64,000 nt of DNA, from NCBI RefSeq assembly GCF_014323565.1, contig NZ_CP058669.1, positions 1,453,501 to 1,517,500 on the forward strand. The letters are read 5' to 3'. Below, in pieces: positions 7,990 to 16,308 of the stretch. The notes under the pieces were generated by a model that made no database searches, was not told the origin of the DNA, and saw only the letters and a program-made list of their open reading frames with translations. Position numbers and translations under genes: made by a program. Within the stretch, counting starts at the first letter, position 1. The number at the start of each line of letters is the position of its first letter. The DNA comes from Hyphobacterium sp. CCMP332. GTDB lineage: Bacteria; Pseudomonadota; Alphaproteobacteria; Caulobacterales; Maricaulaceae.

Positions 7990-9450
7990 TTAAAGCTCCA
8001 CCCCGAAGACGGGGGCAAGGAAGTCAGTCAAAGGTCCGATGAGGAAGAAAAGGACGGTGACGCCCGCCGCTGTGATCACCGGCGGCAACACCACCAGCAG
8101 CGGTCCGCTCTGCTTCAATCCCTCCTTGGGTGCCGGATCAAAAAAGCCACGGCCCGGGATCGGCAAAAGATAGGCGACATTCAGAATGGACGACAGGATC
8201 AATGCCCCGATCAGCGCCAGCTGGCCGGTCGTGGCCGCGCCCATCATCAGGAAGAGTTTCGGCCACATACCGCCAAAGGGCGGCAGTCCGATGATCGCAA
8301 AAGCGCCAACGGCAAAGGCACCGAATGTCCAGGGCATCAATCGGCCAAGACCCCGCATATCGGAGATCTCGGTTTTCTTGCTGGCGGTATAGATCGCACC
8401 GGCGCACATGAAGAGCGTGATCTTGCCCCAAGCGTGCATGACAATCTGCAAGGCCGCGCCCAGCAATGCCAGCGGCGAGGCAATCATCGCCCCCAGCGTG
8501 ACATAAGAGAGCTGGCTGACGGTGGAGAAAGCCAGGCGGCGTTTCAGATTATTGCTCGACATCGCAATAATAGACGCCAGAACGATCGATATCGCGGCAA
8601 TCCACGCCAGCCAGTTGGACGCCGGAGCGGCCTGAATCAACTCCGGCCCGAAAATGTAGGTGCTGACCTTCAGAATGGCGAACACGCCCGCTTTCACAAC
8701 GGCGACGGCGTGCAGCAAGGCCGACACCGGCGTCGGGGCCACCATCGCATTCGGCAGCCAGGGGTGAACCGGCATCAGCGCCGCTTTACCGATACCGAAG
8801 GCAAAGAGCACAAGCAGCACGCTGGCAACCAGCGGCGAGGCTTCGCCATTGAGGAGACCGCCAACGGTAAAGTCCGTCGAACCCGCAATGAATTGCGTCG
8901 CGATGATCGCCGGCAGCAGCAGACCGATGGAAGTGCCCAGCAGTATGGCCAGATAGATCGCCGCGCCCTTGCGCGCCTTGTCATCACCCTTGTGCGCGAC
9001 CAGTGGATAGGTCGACAGCGTCAATGCCTCGTAAAAGAGGAACATTGTGAGCAGGTTGGAGGACAGCGCGACGCCCATGGCGCAGGCAATGGCAATGGTG
9101 AAGAAGACGAAGAAGCGGGTCTGATGCGTCTCCTTGTTCCCGCGCATATAGCCGATGGAATAGAGCGAATTGACAATCCACAGCCCGCTCGCCACCGCGG
9201 CAAAAAGCGCGCCCAGAGGTTCCAGCTTCAACCCGAAAGACAGGCCGGTCGATCCGATTTCAAAGATCAGCTCGGGACGTTGCCCGGTGACGGAAACCAG
9301 ATAGGCCACGTTCAGTGCCAGCAGCACGGCCGCTGTCAGCGTCGCGCCTTCACGCAGATTGGGGTACTTGCCCAGAAGTCCCACAAAAACACCGCCGACC
9401 AGCGGAATTACCAGCGCCGCAATCATCGCGATTTCAGGAGACCAGATCAT
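7990..9450 (-). CDS. mrpD: Mrp-type antiporter subunit D-like (second copy)
   Basis: A 486-residue polytopic proton-conducting subunit. Conserved Glu in FLFYEALTLSTYP and Lys in GIGKAALMPVHPWLP, with the HAVAVVKAG segment typical of the MrpA/NuoL-type members, so it may fill the MrpA N-terminal role in this split system. Overlaps the upstream D gene by 4 bp (ATGA). Confidence 0.92.
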   Translation of the reverse strand: MIWSPEIAMIAALVIPLVGGVFVGLLGKYPNLREGATLTAAVLLALNVAYLVSVTGQRPELIFEIGSTGLSFGLKLEPLGALFAAVASGLWIVNSLYSIGYMRGNKETHQTRFFVFFTIAIACAMGVALSSNLLTMFLFYEALTLSTYPLVAHKGDDKARKGAAIYLAILLGTSIGLLLPAIIATQFIAGSTDFTVGGLLNGEASPLVASVLLVLFAFGIGKAALMPVHPWLPNAMVAPTPVSALLHAVAVVKAGVFAILKVSTYIFGPELIQAAPASNWLAWIAAISIVLASIIAMSSNNLKRRLAFSTVSQLSYVTLGAMIASPLALLGAALQIVMHAWGKITLFMCAGAIYTASKKTEISDMRGLGRLMPWTFGAFAVGAFAIIGLPPFGGMWPKLFLMMGAATTGQLALIGALILSSILNVAYLLPIPGRGFFDPAPKEGLKQSGPLLVVLPPVITAAGVTVLFFLIGPLTDFLAPVFGVEL

Positions 9451-10976
9451 CGTGTCGCTCCCGCAAATGCAGCTTCAGCGGCGGCATTCGCCATGGAAAT
9501 CAGGAAGTCCGGCTGGAAGAAGAACCAGATATTGGCGATCGCCAAAACCCACATAGGCGCCAACATCAACCATGGAGCGCGCGCATGCGCGATGGCACCC
9601 GTCCGGTCATGATGCGGCTCGGCCACCCAGATGGCAGCCAGCATCCGCGCCACATAGGCGAGCGCGATCAGCGAGGAGAGGATCAGTGCGGCCACCGCCC
9701 ACCACCAGCCGTTTTCCAGCGCCGCAACGCCGAGATACCATTTCGACCAGAAGCCGACCGTCATCGGCACGCCGACAAGACTCAAGCCGCCGATGGTAAA
9801 TGCAACGGATGTGAAAGGCATCGATTGTGCAAAACCGTTCAGATCGGATATCCGGCGGATCCCGAACCGAATTGCGAAAGCACCGAGCGCCATGAACAAA
9901 GCGCCCTTCATCATAGCGTGATTGACCAGATGCAGCATGCTCGCAGAAACGCCGGCCACCGTACCCATGCCGAGGCCCAGCATCATATAGCCGACCTGGC
10001 CCACCGAGGAAAAAGCCAGAAGGCGCCGGGCATCATCCTGGAAGACAGCCTGAACCGACGCGACGATCATCCCGACAATGCCGAGAATGGCGAACACCCA
10101 CAGGAAGCTGACTTCGACAAAAGGGGCTTCCGGCCAGAACACATCAAACATGAAGCGGACAAGCGTATAGAACGCCACTTTCGTCGCGGTCGACGCAAGG
10201 AAGGAGGTCACAAAATTGGGCGCGTATGCGTAGGCGTTCGGCAGCCAGAGATGTAGCGGGAACATCGCCGCCTTGAGGCCCAGTCCGACAATGATGAAGG
10301 CAAAGGCCGCCTGCACCACCCGGCTATCTGAAATATCGGGCAGGCGCGACGCCATATCGCCCATATTCAGCGTACCCGTCGCCATGTAGAGAAAGCCGAC
10401 ACCGATCACGAAGAAGGTCGCGCCTATCGTCCCCAGAATAAGATAGTTGTAGGCGGCAGTGAGCGCGCGGCGATCCTTGTCCGCTCCCATGCCCACCAGC
10501 ACATAGGTCGAGATCGAGGATATCTCGAGGAAGACGAACATGTTGAAGGCGTCGCCCGTAATGGCCACGCCGATAAGGCCGGCAAAGCAGACAAGAAAGG
10601 CTGAATAGAACAGCGCTTGCCGGTCTTCTGCGATCTCATCGGCCACGCTGGGCAGCGCATAGATCACGCTCAGCAAGCCCAGCACCGCGATGACCAGAAG
10701 CAGGACGGCATTCAGCCCGTCAATCCGGAATTCAATCCCCGCAGGCGGCGCCCAGCCCCCCATGGCGTATGAGATGACACCGCCGGTCTGAACATCGCTG
10801 ATGATCGACAGGGCCATCAGCGCCGAAAAAATGACCGCAATCAGTGTCACCGCCCAGCCCAGACGTCCATTGGGCATCACCGCAGCAAATGCGGCCATCA
10901 AGAGAGGCGCGACCACAACAATGGCCGGTGCATGCGTCGACAAGGACGCAGGCAAAAGCGAAGCCAGAAACTCCAT
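9447..10976 (-). CDS. mrpD: Mrp antiporter subunit D (first copy)
   Basis: A 509-residue polytopic subunit with about 14 hydrophobic segments. The conserved Glu lies in FVFLEISSIS and the Lys in LGLKAAMFPLHLWLPNAY, the pattern of canonical MrpD. It follows MrpC directly, as in classical mrp/mnh operons, with TGATG stop/start overlap. The complex exchanges Na+ or K+ for protons at the cytoplasmic membrane. Confidence 0.93.
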   Translation of the reverse strand: MEFLASLLPASLSTHAPAIVVVAPLLMAAFAAVMPNGRLGWAVTLIAVIFSALMALSIISDVQTGGVISYAMGGWAPPAGIEFRIDGLNAVLLLVIAVLGLLSVIYALPSVADEIAEDRQALFYSAFLVCFAGLIGVAITGDAFNMFVFLEISSISTYVLVGMGADKDRRALTAAYNYLILGTIGATFFVIGVGFLYMATGTLNMGDMASRLPDISDSRVVQAAFAFIIVGLGLKAAMFPLHLWLPNAYAYAPNFVTSFLASTATKVAFYTLVRFMFDVFWPEAPFVEVSFLWVFAILGIVGMIVASVQAVFQDDARRLLAFSSVGQVGYMMLGLGMGTVAGVSASMLHLVNHAMMKGALFMALGAFAIRFGIRRISDLNGFAQSMPFTSVAFTIGGLSLVGVPMTVGFWSKWYLGVAALENGWWWAVAALILSSLIALAYVARMLAAIWVAEPHHDRTGAIAHARAPWLMLAPMWVLAIANIWFFFQPDFLISMANAAAEAAFAGATR

Positions 10977-11494
10977 CAGGTGTTTCTCCCTGCACTATCA
11001 ACGGCATAATCCGCACGGTTGATGGCTTCATCTTCAATCGTGCCATAGGTTTCGCGGATCCGCACCACGAGCGCGAGACCGACGGCCAGCGTCGCAACAC
11101 CGACCACAATCGCGGTCAGGATCAGCACATGCGGGAGCGGATTGGAATAGATCGCCTCGGCGCTGGCATATGCCGGGTCAGGATGTTGAACCGCTGCGCC
11201 CATGGCATCTGCAGCGGAGTTTGCCGCTGCGCCACCATGATCTGTCATCGCGGTGCCACCCTCGCCGTATCCGCCCTCTTCGCCGTAGCCTGCGCCGTAT
11301 TCGGGCAGGATGGGGGGTTGCCCGCCAAAAACCTTGCCTATGGTGATGTAGAGCAAAAAGACCGATGTCTGGAACAGGGACAGACCCACCAGGCGCTTGA
11401 CGAGATTACCTGTAGCAACAACAGCATAAAGCCCGGTCATCATCAGAATGATGACAATCATGAAATTGAATCGTTCCGCGAGAATTTCGATCAT
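10976..11494 (-). CDS. mrpC: Mrp antiporter subunit C with Gly/Glu-rich insert
   Basis: A 172-residue NuoK-like subunit, longer than the usual ~110-130 residues. Three hydrophobic spans (about 12-29, 38-57, 121-144) are interrupted after the second by a hydrophilic insert (about 58-116) rich in Gly, Glu, Ala and Tyr. The LVGLSLFQTSVFLLYI segment and the PLPHVLILTAIVVG segment are family hallmarks. ATG at 11494 overlaps the MrpB stop as TAATG with GGAGGGAG upstream, so it is preferred to the GTG at 11500. Confidence 0.9.
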   Translation of the reverse strand: MIEILAERFNFMIVIILMMTGLYAVVATGNLVKRLVGLSLFQTSVFLLYITIGKVFGGQPPILPEYGAGYGEEGGYGEGGTAMTDHGGAAANSAADAMGAAVQHPDPAYASAEAIYSNPLPHVLILTAIVVGVATLAVGLALVVRIRETYGTIEDEAINRADYAVDSAGRNT

Positions 11495-11937
11495 TACCAC
11501 TCTCCCTCCGGAATATCGGGAGCCCGGCCCGCAAAAGCGTAGAAGATCGCCATGATGACGGCGAATACCGTCGAGAGAACGCCCAGTTCGACCAGGATGA
11601 TGCCGATATGCTGGCCCGAATGATGCGCCAGATCCGGATGCAATACATCGTAATCGAGGAAATTCGCACCCAGAATCAGTGTCGCAACGCCGGTCCCTCC
11701 GAACAGCAGGACACCGAAGGCGGCGAGGAATTTGACAAACCAGGTCGGCACGGCCCGCTTGGCATGATCCACGCCAAAAATGAGCGCGTAGAGAATGACG
11801 GCAGAGGCAACAATGACACCGGCCTGAAAACCGCCGCCGGGGCTGTAATCACCATGAAAGTGCACGTAAAGGCCGAAGATAATAATCAACGGAATCAACA
11901 GCTTTGAAACAACGCGAAGGACCAGATGCGGGCTCAT
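11494..11937 (-). CDS. mrpB: Mrp antiporter subunit B
   Basis: A 147-residue membrane protein with four spans and the MnhB-family motif HGxxSPGGGFQAGV near residue 30. It is a structural subunit of the multi-subunit cation/proton antiporter. ATGA overlap with the DUF4040 gene upstream and one-base overlap with mrpC downstream show translational coupling. Confidence 0.92.
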   Translation of the reverse strand: MSPHLVLRVVSKLLIPLIIIFGLYVHFHGDYSPGGGFQAGVIVASAVILYALIFGVDHAKRAVPTWFVKFLAAFGVLLFGGTGVATLILGANFLDYDVLHPDLAHHSGQHIGIILVELGVLSTVFAVIMAIFYAFAGRAPDIPEGEW

Positions 11938-12497
11938 TTCTCATCTCCCGTCTTCTTGCGCGGGTTCAGGCCGAGCAGCAGCATGACGCCCAGACCGGCC
12001 GCAAAGATCACAACTGTTTCGCCAAATGTATCAAATCCGCGATAGCTGGCGAGGACGGCCGTCACCACATTGGGTATGGCGATCTCGTTGGGCGTCGACG
12101 TAATGTAATCCATGCCGACATAGGAATTGGCGGGCGAATTCGGATCGCCATAGACCGGCATGTCCCCGACCGCGTAAAACAGCGCCGCTCCGGCAACGGA
12201 GACCACAATCAGCGCCGCCCAGTGCCGTATGGCTTTGACGGGCTCTGCCTCACGCGCGGTCAGCAACATTGCGGCCAGCATCAGAACGGTTGAAATGCCG
12301 GCCCCGACCGCGGCCTCTGTGAAGGCCACGTCGACCGCATCCAGAGCGACAAACCAGGCCGCCGAAAGCAGGCTGTATACACCCATCAGCATCACTGCAG
12401 CGAACAGGTTTCTCAAGCGCACAATGGCAATGCCGACGGCGAGCAACATGCCCATAAGCGCGTAGTCGAGCAACTGGGTCCAATCAAACTCGTTCAT
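11934..12497 (-). CDS. DUF4040 / MrpA C-terminal-like subunit
   Basis: A 187-residue membrane protein with hydrophobic spans near 10-30, 35-52, 58-78, 90-108 and 160-178. The segment FAAVMLMGVYSLLSAAWFVALDAVDVAFTEAAVGAG, here split over residues 32-67, is the DUF4040 pattern normally found in the C-terminal part of fused MrpA or in MbhD. The later VVTAVLASYRGFDTFGET part matches the MbhE/MrpB-N type. It therefore supplies as a separate protein what large MrpA carries at its C-terminus. Confidence 0.85.
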   Translation of the reverse strand: MNEFDWTQLLDYALMGMLLAVGIAIVRLRNLFAAVMLMGVYSLLSAAWFVALDAVDVAFTEAAVGAGISTVLMLAAMLLTAREAEPVKAIRHWAALIVVSVAGAALFYAVGDMPVYGDPNSPANSYVGMDYITSTPNEIAIPNVVTAVLASYRGFDTFGETVVIFAAGLGVMLLLGLNPRKKTGDEK

Positions 12498-12853
12498 GAA
12501 TTGTCTCCCGTATCGGCATCACGCGGATGAGGCGGTTGATGGCGCGATAACAGCGGATGCAGACCGGCACGGTGTGCGGCATTGGCCACAGCATGGGTTG
12601 CCGTCGGGCTGGTCATGAACAGGATGAAGCCCACGAGCAGCAATTTGGCTGACAGTAGCGTAAACCCGGCCTGCAACATCAACGCCAGCACGATCATTTC
12701 CGCGCCCAGCGTATCGGTCACACCGGCCGCATGCATGCGCGTATAGAAATCCGGCAAACGCACCACACCAATGGCACCGGCCAGCACGAAAATGACACCA
12801 ATCGCCATGAGGGCGATGCTGACCACATCGCGAATCAGAAGAAGCGTTTCCAT
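12494..12853 (-). CDS. mrpG: Mrp antiporter subunit G
   Basis: A 119-residue three-span subunit with the MnhG motif VVRLPDFYTRMHAAGVTDTLG (residues about 29-49, seen as RLPDFYTRMHA) and the FxLFMTSPTATHAVANAAHR stretch. Adjacent to mrpF with TGATG overlap. The hydrophilic tail holds several His and Pro residues. Confidence 0.93.
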   Translation of the reverse strand: METLLLIRDVVSIALMAIGVIFVLAGAIGVVRLPDFYTRMHAAGVTDTLGAEMIVLALMLQAGFTLLSAKLLLVGFILFMTSPTATHAVANAAHRAGLHPLLSRHQPPHPRDADTGDNS

Positions 12854-13170
12854 CAGTCATCATCTCCGTCAATCGCCCGGCGGAGAGACATTTGCGCAAG
12901 GGCAATTTCCAGCGAGCGGTAGCGGAAGAATTTGAGAATGGCGATGGTCGCAACAAAATTGATCAATGCGTAAAGCAGCGCAATATCCACACCGTCAGCG
13001 CGTCCGACAAGCAGGCTGAAAATCAGCAATAACAAAACGGTTTTCGTACCAAAGGAATTGGCCGCCAGAACCCGGTCATACAATGTCGGCCCCGCAAACA
13101 AGCGTGCCAGCATGATCGCCATGGCCAGCGCCATCGCCAGCGCAGCTCCGAGATTTGCCCACTCCATCAT
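12853..13170 (-). CDS. mrpF: Mrp antiporter subunit F
   Basis: A 105-residue three-span subunit with the MrpF pattern GPTLYDRVLAANSFGTK near residues 28-44 and the LLYALINFVATIAILKF segment. It overlaps mrpE by 4 bp and mrpG by 1 bp. Confidence 0.92.
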   Translation of the reverse strand: MMEWANLGAALAMALAMAIMLARLFAGPTLYDRVLAANSFGTKTVLLLLIFSLLVGRADGVDIALLYALINFVATIAILKFFRYRSLEIALAQMSLRRAIDGDDD

Positions 13171-13649
13171 GATGGCTCTCCATCGGTGGCGCGCGCCGCA
13201 TACAAATTCATTTCGGCAAAACCCTCCGGCACAGTGAAGGAGGAATCGAGCGCGTGGACCAGAAAGGCATCCTCCTCGACCTCAACCGTCACCGTGCCCG
13301 GCGTCAGTGTGATCGAGTTGGCAAACACGCAGCGCGCGAGATCGGTTTCGGCTTTCACCGGCACGCGCACCAGGCGCGGCGTGATATCGATTTCCGGCTT
13401 CAGGGAGGCTTTCACGACCGCCAGATTCGATTTGGCGATTTCGCTCCCCAGCCAGATGTAATAGGGAATCAATGTGTGAAGACGCAGGAAGGGCGCAGTT
13501 TCCCGATCGATAATCCGCATGCGCAAAACGAGCACCATGGTGATCACCACGCTGACGGCACCAAAAGCCAGCAGGGTGATTTTGTCATAGCCCGACAAAA
13601 CCCACCAGAGTAATGCCAGCACAAGACTGAGGCTTACGCCGTAAATCAT
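13167..13649 (-). CDS. mrpE: Mrp antiporter subunit E
   Basis: A 160-residue subunit with two N-terminal hydrophobic spans and a cytoplasmic domain. The IWLGSEIAKSNLAVVKASLKP and NSITLTPGTVTVEVE stretches are MnhE family signatures. It is the first gene of the operon; a strong GGGAGGGAG ribosome site precedes the ATG. The promoter must lie in the 110 bp up to 13759, where no clear consensus boxes are visible. Confidence 0.93.
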   Translation of the reverse strand: MIYGVSLSLVLALLWWVLSGYDKITLLAFGAVSVVITMVLVLRMRIIDRETAPFLRLHTLIPYYIWLGSEIAKSNLAVVKASLKPEIDITPRLVRVPVKAETDLARCVFANSITLTPGTVTVEVEEDAFLVHALDSSFTVPEGFAEMNLYAARATDGEPS

Positions 13650-13759
13650 GCTCCCTCCCGAATGCCGATAACGAATGCGTCGATGGACAGGCTTTTAACC
13701 ATGCCTATCCGGCTTGGCCAGTATTTCACTCGGATTACTGCACACCATTATGATTGGGG

Positions 13760-14860
13760 TTATTTCTGCCGTCCGTCACCGGCTTTGGACCAGTCCCAAT
13801 ATCTCAGGACCGTCTGGGCTTTTTCAACCGACAGCGCATCATAGATGGCCGTCGCCCGTCTCAGTCCTTCCGACTCGCTGAACCCGCCAAGCCCCTCGCA
13901 AAGTTGCTCGAGGAATGCGCGATCGGCGCCCGTTGCTTTGCAGAGAATCGCCAGCGGCTCGCCACCGGGATCATCGCAAATCCGCCCGATCAGCGAATCG
14001 CTTATCCCGGCCATCAGACCAAGCTCGCCGATCAGCTCCGGCTCCGCGCCGCGCAGGCGAATCTGGCTGATCAGCCCCTCCATCGAACCATACTCGGAGA
14101 CGTCCGACGCCTCGCGATTGCGTTGACGGCGATCCACGAATTTCAGGGCCCGGTTGACCAGCGGATCCGCCCAGCCTTCGGCAGCCGCCATCGCGAAAAC
14201 CTCTTCACTGGCCTCGATCATCAGCGAGCGGCCCACCGCAAATCTTTGCAGCACCAGTTTTCGATTCGGGTGATCACAATGCCAGAACAACTGAAGCGCC
14301 GCGCGGGGCCGCAATTCCTGGCGCTTCAACAGGGACGCGACATAGCCCGCCTCATCCTGAGCCAGAGCCACAATATGATTGACGGTTGGCGGTGCCAGCC
14401 TGGCCCCGTGATTCTTGAGAAGCGCGGTGATGACCGCCGGCTCGCTCATGGACGCCAGTGCCGCCGTAACGGTTTCCGAAACCGACAGCCGCTCGGCAAT
14501 GAGTACGCGGTGACCGGTCGTTCCCAGCCGACTGATTTCCATCAGGTCGAAATCGGAAACAGCCTCGGATGCCTGAAGAAGCGGGGTCGCAATGTCGAGC
14601 TCATCCGCCGCCAGAAGCTTGACGATATTGGCTGGCGCATCCTTGATTTCCGACAATCTCAGAGCGCATCTGCGACGGATACGGGCATCACTGTTGCGCA
14701 GGATTTCATAGAGCAGATCGCCGACAATCCAGCGCTCCTGCGGGCTGATGACGCTGGATGGCAGGCAGATGATATCGGCCAGACGCCGCGCAATCGCGGT
14801 CCGCGCCCGCCCGGTTTCGGCGGCGGTCTCGGTCAGGGTAAGGGGTTCCGGATCGCTCAT
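13760..14860 (-). CDS. DUF2336 domain protein
   Basis: A 366-residue cytoplasmic protein made of short helical repeats resembling HEAT units, matching the alphaproteobacterial DUF2336 pattern (for example LAxxLADIxxxP near the start and LSVSETVTAALA). Function is unknown for the family. I start it at the ATG at 14860 (AGGTG upstream) instead of the longer frame to 14986, whose extra 42 residues are Arg-rich and would run into the divergent transporter's promoter. Confidence 0.82.
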   Translation of the reverse strand: MSDPEPLTLTETAAETGRARTAIARRLADIICLPSSVISPQERWIVGDLLYEILRNSDARIRRRCALRLSEIKDAPANIVKLLAADELDIATPLLQASEAVSDFDLMEISRLGTTGHRVLIAERLSVSETVTAALASMSEPAVITALLKNHGARLAPPTVNHIVALAQDEAGYVASLLKRQELRPRAALQLFWHCDHPNRKLVLQRFAVGRSLMIEASEEVFAMAAAEGWADPLVNRALKFVDRRQRNREASDVSEYGSMEGLISQIRLRGAEPELIGELGLMAGISDSLIGRICDDPGGEPLAILCKATGADRAFLEQLCEGLGGFSESEGLRRATAIYDALSVEKAQTVLRYWDWSKAGDGRQK

Positions 14861-14984
14861 CACAACACCTGTTCGCCTGAAACTGCCTTCCAAGCCGTTA
14901 AACAAGCGTGTGCGATGCGCTGACAGCTTGCACTTGGACAAGCGGCTGGCCAAGTTGACCCTCAAGTCTTCGCCGGGGGGCGGC

Positions 14985-16226
14985 ATGACATCAGTGGAAA
15001 CGCGGAAAAGCCCGGCACCATTCGCCGCCTATCTGGTGATCGTGGCCGGATGGTTTTTCGGATTCGGCCTCCAGACCACGCTCTTTCCCGGCATTGTCTA
15101 TTTTACCCTGACCAACAGCACGCCCCAGCAACTGGGCTTCGCGCAGATGGCGCTAACGGCACCGATGCTGCTCCTGCTTCCCGCCGCCGGCGTGCTGGCC
15201 GAGCGCCGCGGCCGGCGCCGCATTCTGATGGTGTTCTATGCTCTGGCGGCAGTCTTGGCGGCGGTGCTCGGAGCATTGCTGGTGTATGGCTACCTCAGCT
15301 ATTGGCTGCTGGTGATCTATGCACTGGCCGTCGGGTCCTGCGGTGCCTTTGTTTTGCCGGCGCGTGATTCGGCCATCAACACCGTGGTCAATATTGCCAA
15401 TCGCTCGGGCAAAACCATCACCCTCCAGAAAGCTGTCGTGATTGCGTCGCTGGTCCAGTTTGCGGGTCAGATTACCGGTATGGGCGTCGGTTACCTGGCC
15501 CGGTGGACCGGTCCGGGGCCCTTGTTATTCCTTCAGGCCGGCGGGTTTCTTCTGGGCGTGATCGCCACGATTGGCCTGCCGCGCCTGAAAGCCCGGCGAA
15601 CCGCGACGACGCATGCCATGCAGGACCTCGTCGAAGGCATAAAGACGGTCTTCCAGTCGCCCGTTATCGGATCCATGACAGCCGTGATGGTCGCCGTCGG
15701 CTTTTTCGTTGTCGGCGGGGCCTTCTTCGTCGTCATCCCCGTTCTGGTACGCGACGTCTACCAGGCCGGATACGGCACGCTCTCCAGCCTTCTGGTGGTG
15801 TTCTGGATCGGGGCCTTCATCGCCAACGCCCTGCTGGCGAAGTTGAGCCACATCGAGCGCCCCGGCAGGGCTGTCATGCTGGCACAACTCGTCACCGTGA
15901 TCAGCCTCGGCGGACTGGCTTTGCCTCTGCCGCTGGAAGGCCTTTATGCGCTGGACTTCTTCTGGGGGCTCGGCGCCGGTGTCGCCATATCGCTCAGCCG
16001 ATCCGTCGTGCAGGAAAACGCCCCCAGGGAAATGCTGGCCCGCATCATGTCTGTCTATCAGCTCGGCCTGTTTGGCGGCATGCCGGCAGGCGCCGCGATG
16101 ATGGGCATGGTCGTGGCCGCTTTCGGCCCCCGCCAATCAGTCCTGATCCCGATGATCGGCCTCGCCCTTGTGCTGGCCCTGATTTCGATCTTCACGCCGA
16201 TATTATCGGTCCGCCGGAAAAACTGA
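14985..16226 (+). CDS. MFS transporter
   Basis: A 413-residue transporter with 12 hydrophobic segments. The loop after the second span carries AERRGRRRIL, the MFS motif A region. It is related to the enterobactin-exporter-like/DUF894 type of drug or solute exporters, but the substrate cannot be told. The start at 14985 follows a G-rich ribosome site; the longer in-frame extension upstream overlaps the divergent gene and is basic and non-membrane, so it is rejected. Confidence 0.88.
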   Translation: MTSVETRKSPAPFAAYLVIVAGWFFGFGLQTTLFPGIVYFTLTNSTPQQLGFAQMALTAPMLLLLPAAGVLAERRGRRRILMVFYALAAVLAAVLGALLVYGYLSYWLLVIYALAVGSCGAFVLPARDSAINTVVNIANRSGKTITLQKAVVIASLVQFAGQITGMGVGYLARWTGPGPLLFLQAGGFLLGVIATIGLPRLKARRTATTHAMQDLVEGIKTVFQSPVIGSMTAVMVAVGFFVVGGAFFVVIPVLVRDVYQAGYGTLSSLLVVFWIGAFIANALLAKLSHIERPGRAVMLAQLVTVISLGGLALPLPLEGLYALDFFWGLGAGVAISLSRSVVQENAPREMLARIMSVYQLGLFGGMPAGAAMMGMVVAAFGPRQSVLIPMIGLALVLALISIFTPILSVRRKN

Positions 16227-16308
16227 CCCGAACTGCCTGCGATTATGGCCAGCGCCCCTGCACCGCGCGATAGTGTTGGCAGCAGGAAAAACCGGAGATG
16301 TCGTTCAA

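Noticed and set aside
7972-9612. Long plus-strand open frame opposite the mrp genes
   Set aside because: Antisense shadow of a clear proton-conducting subunit; its sequence is Arg/Gln/His-rich with no domain, as expected for high-GC antisense frames.
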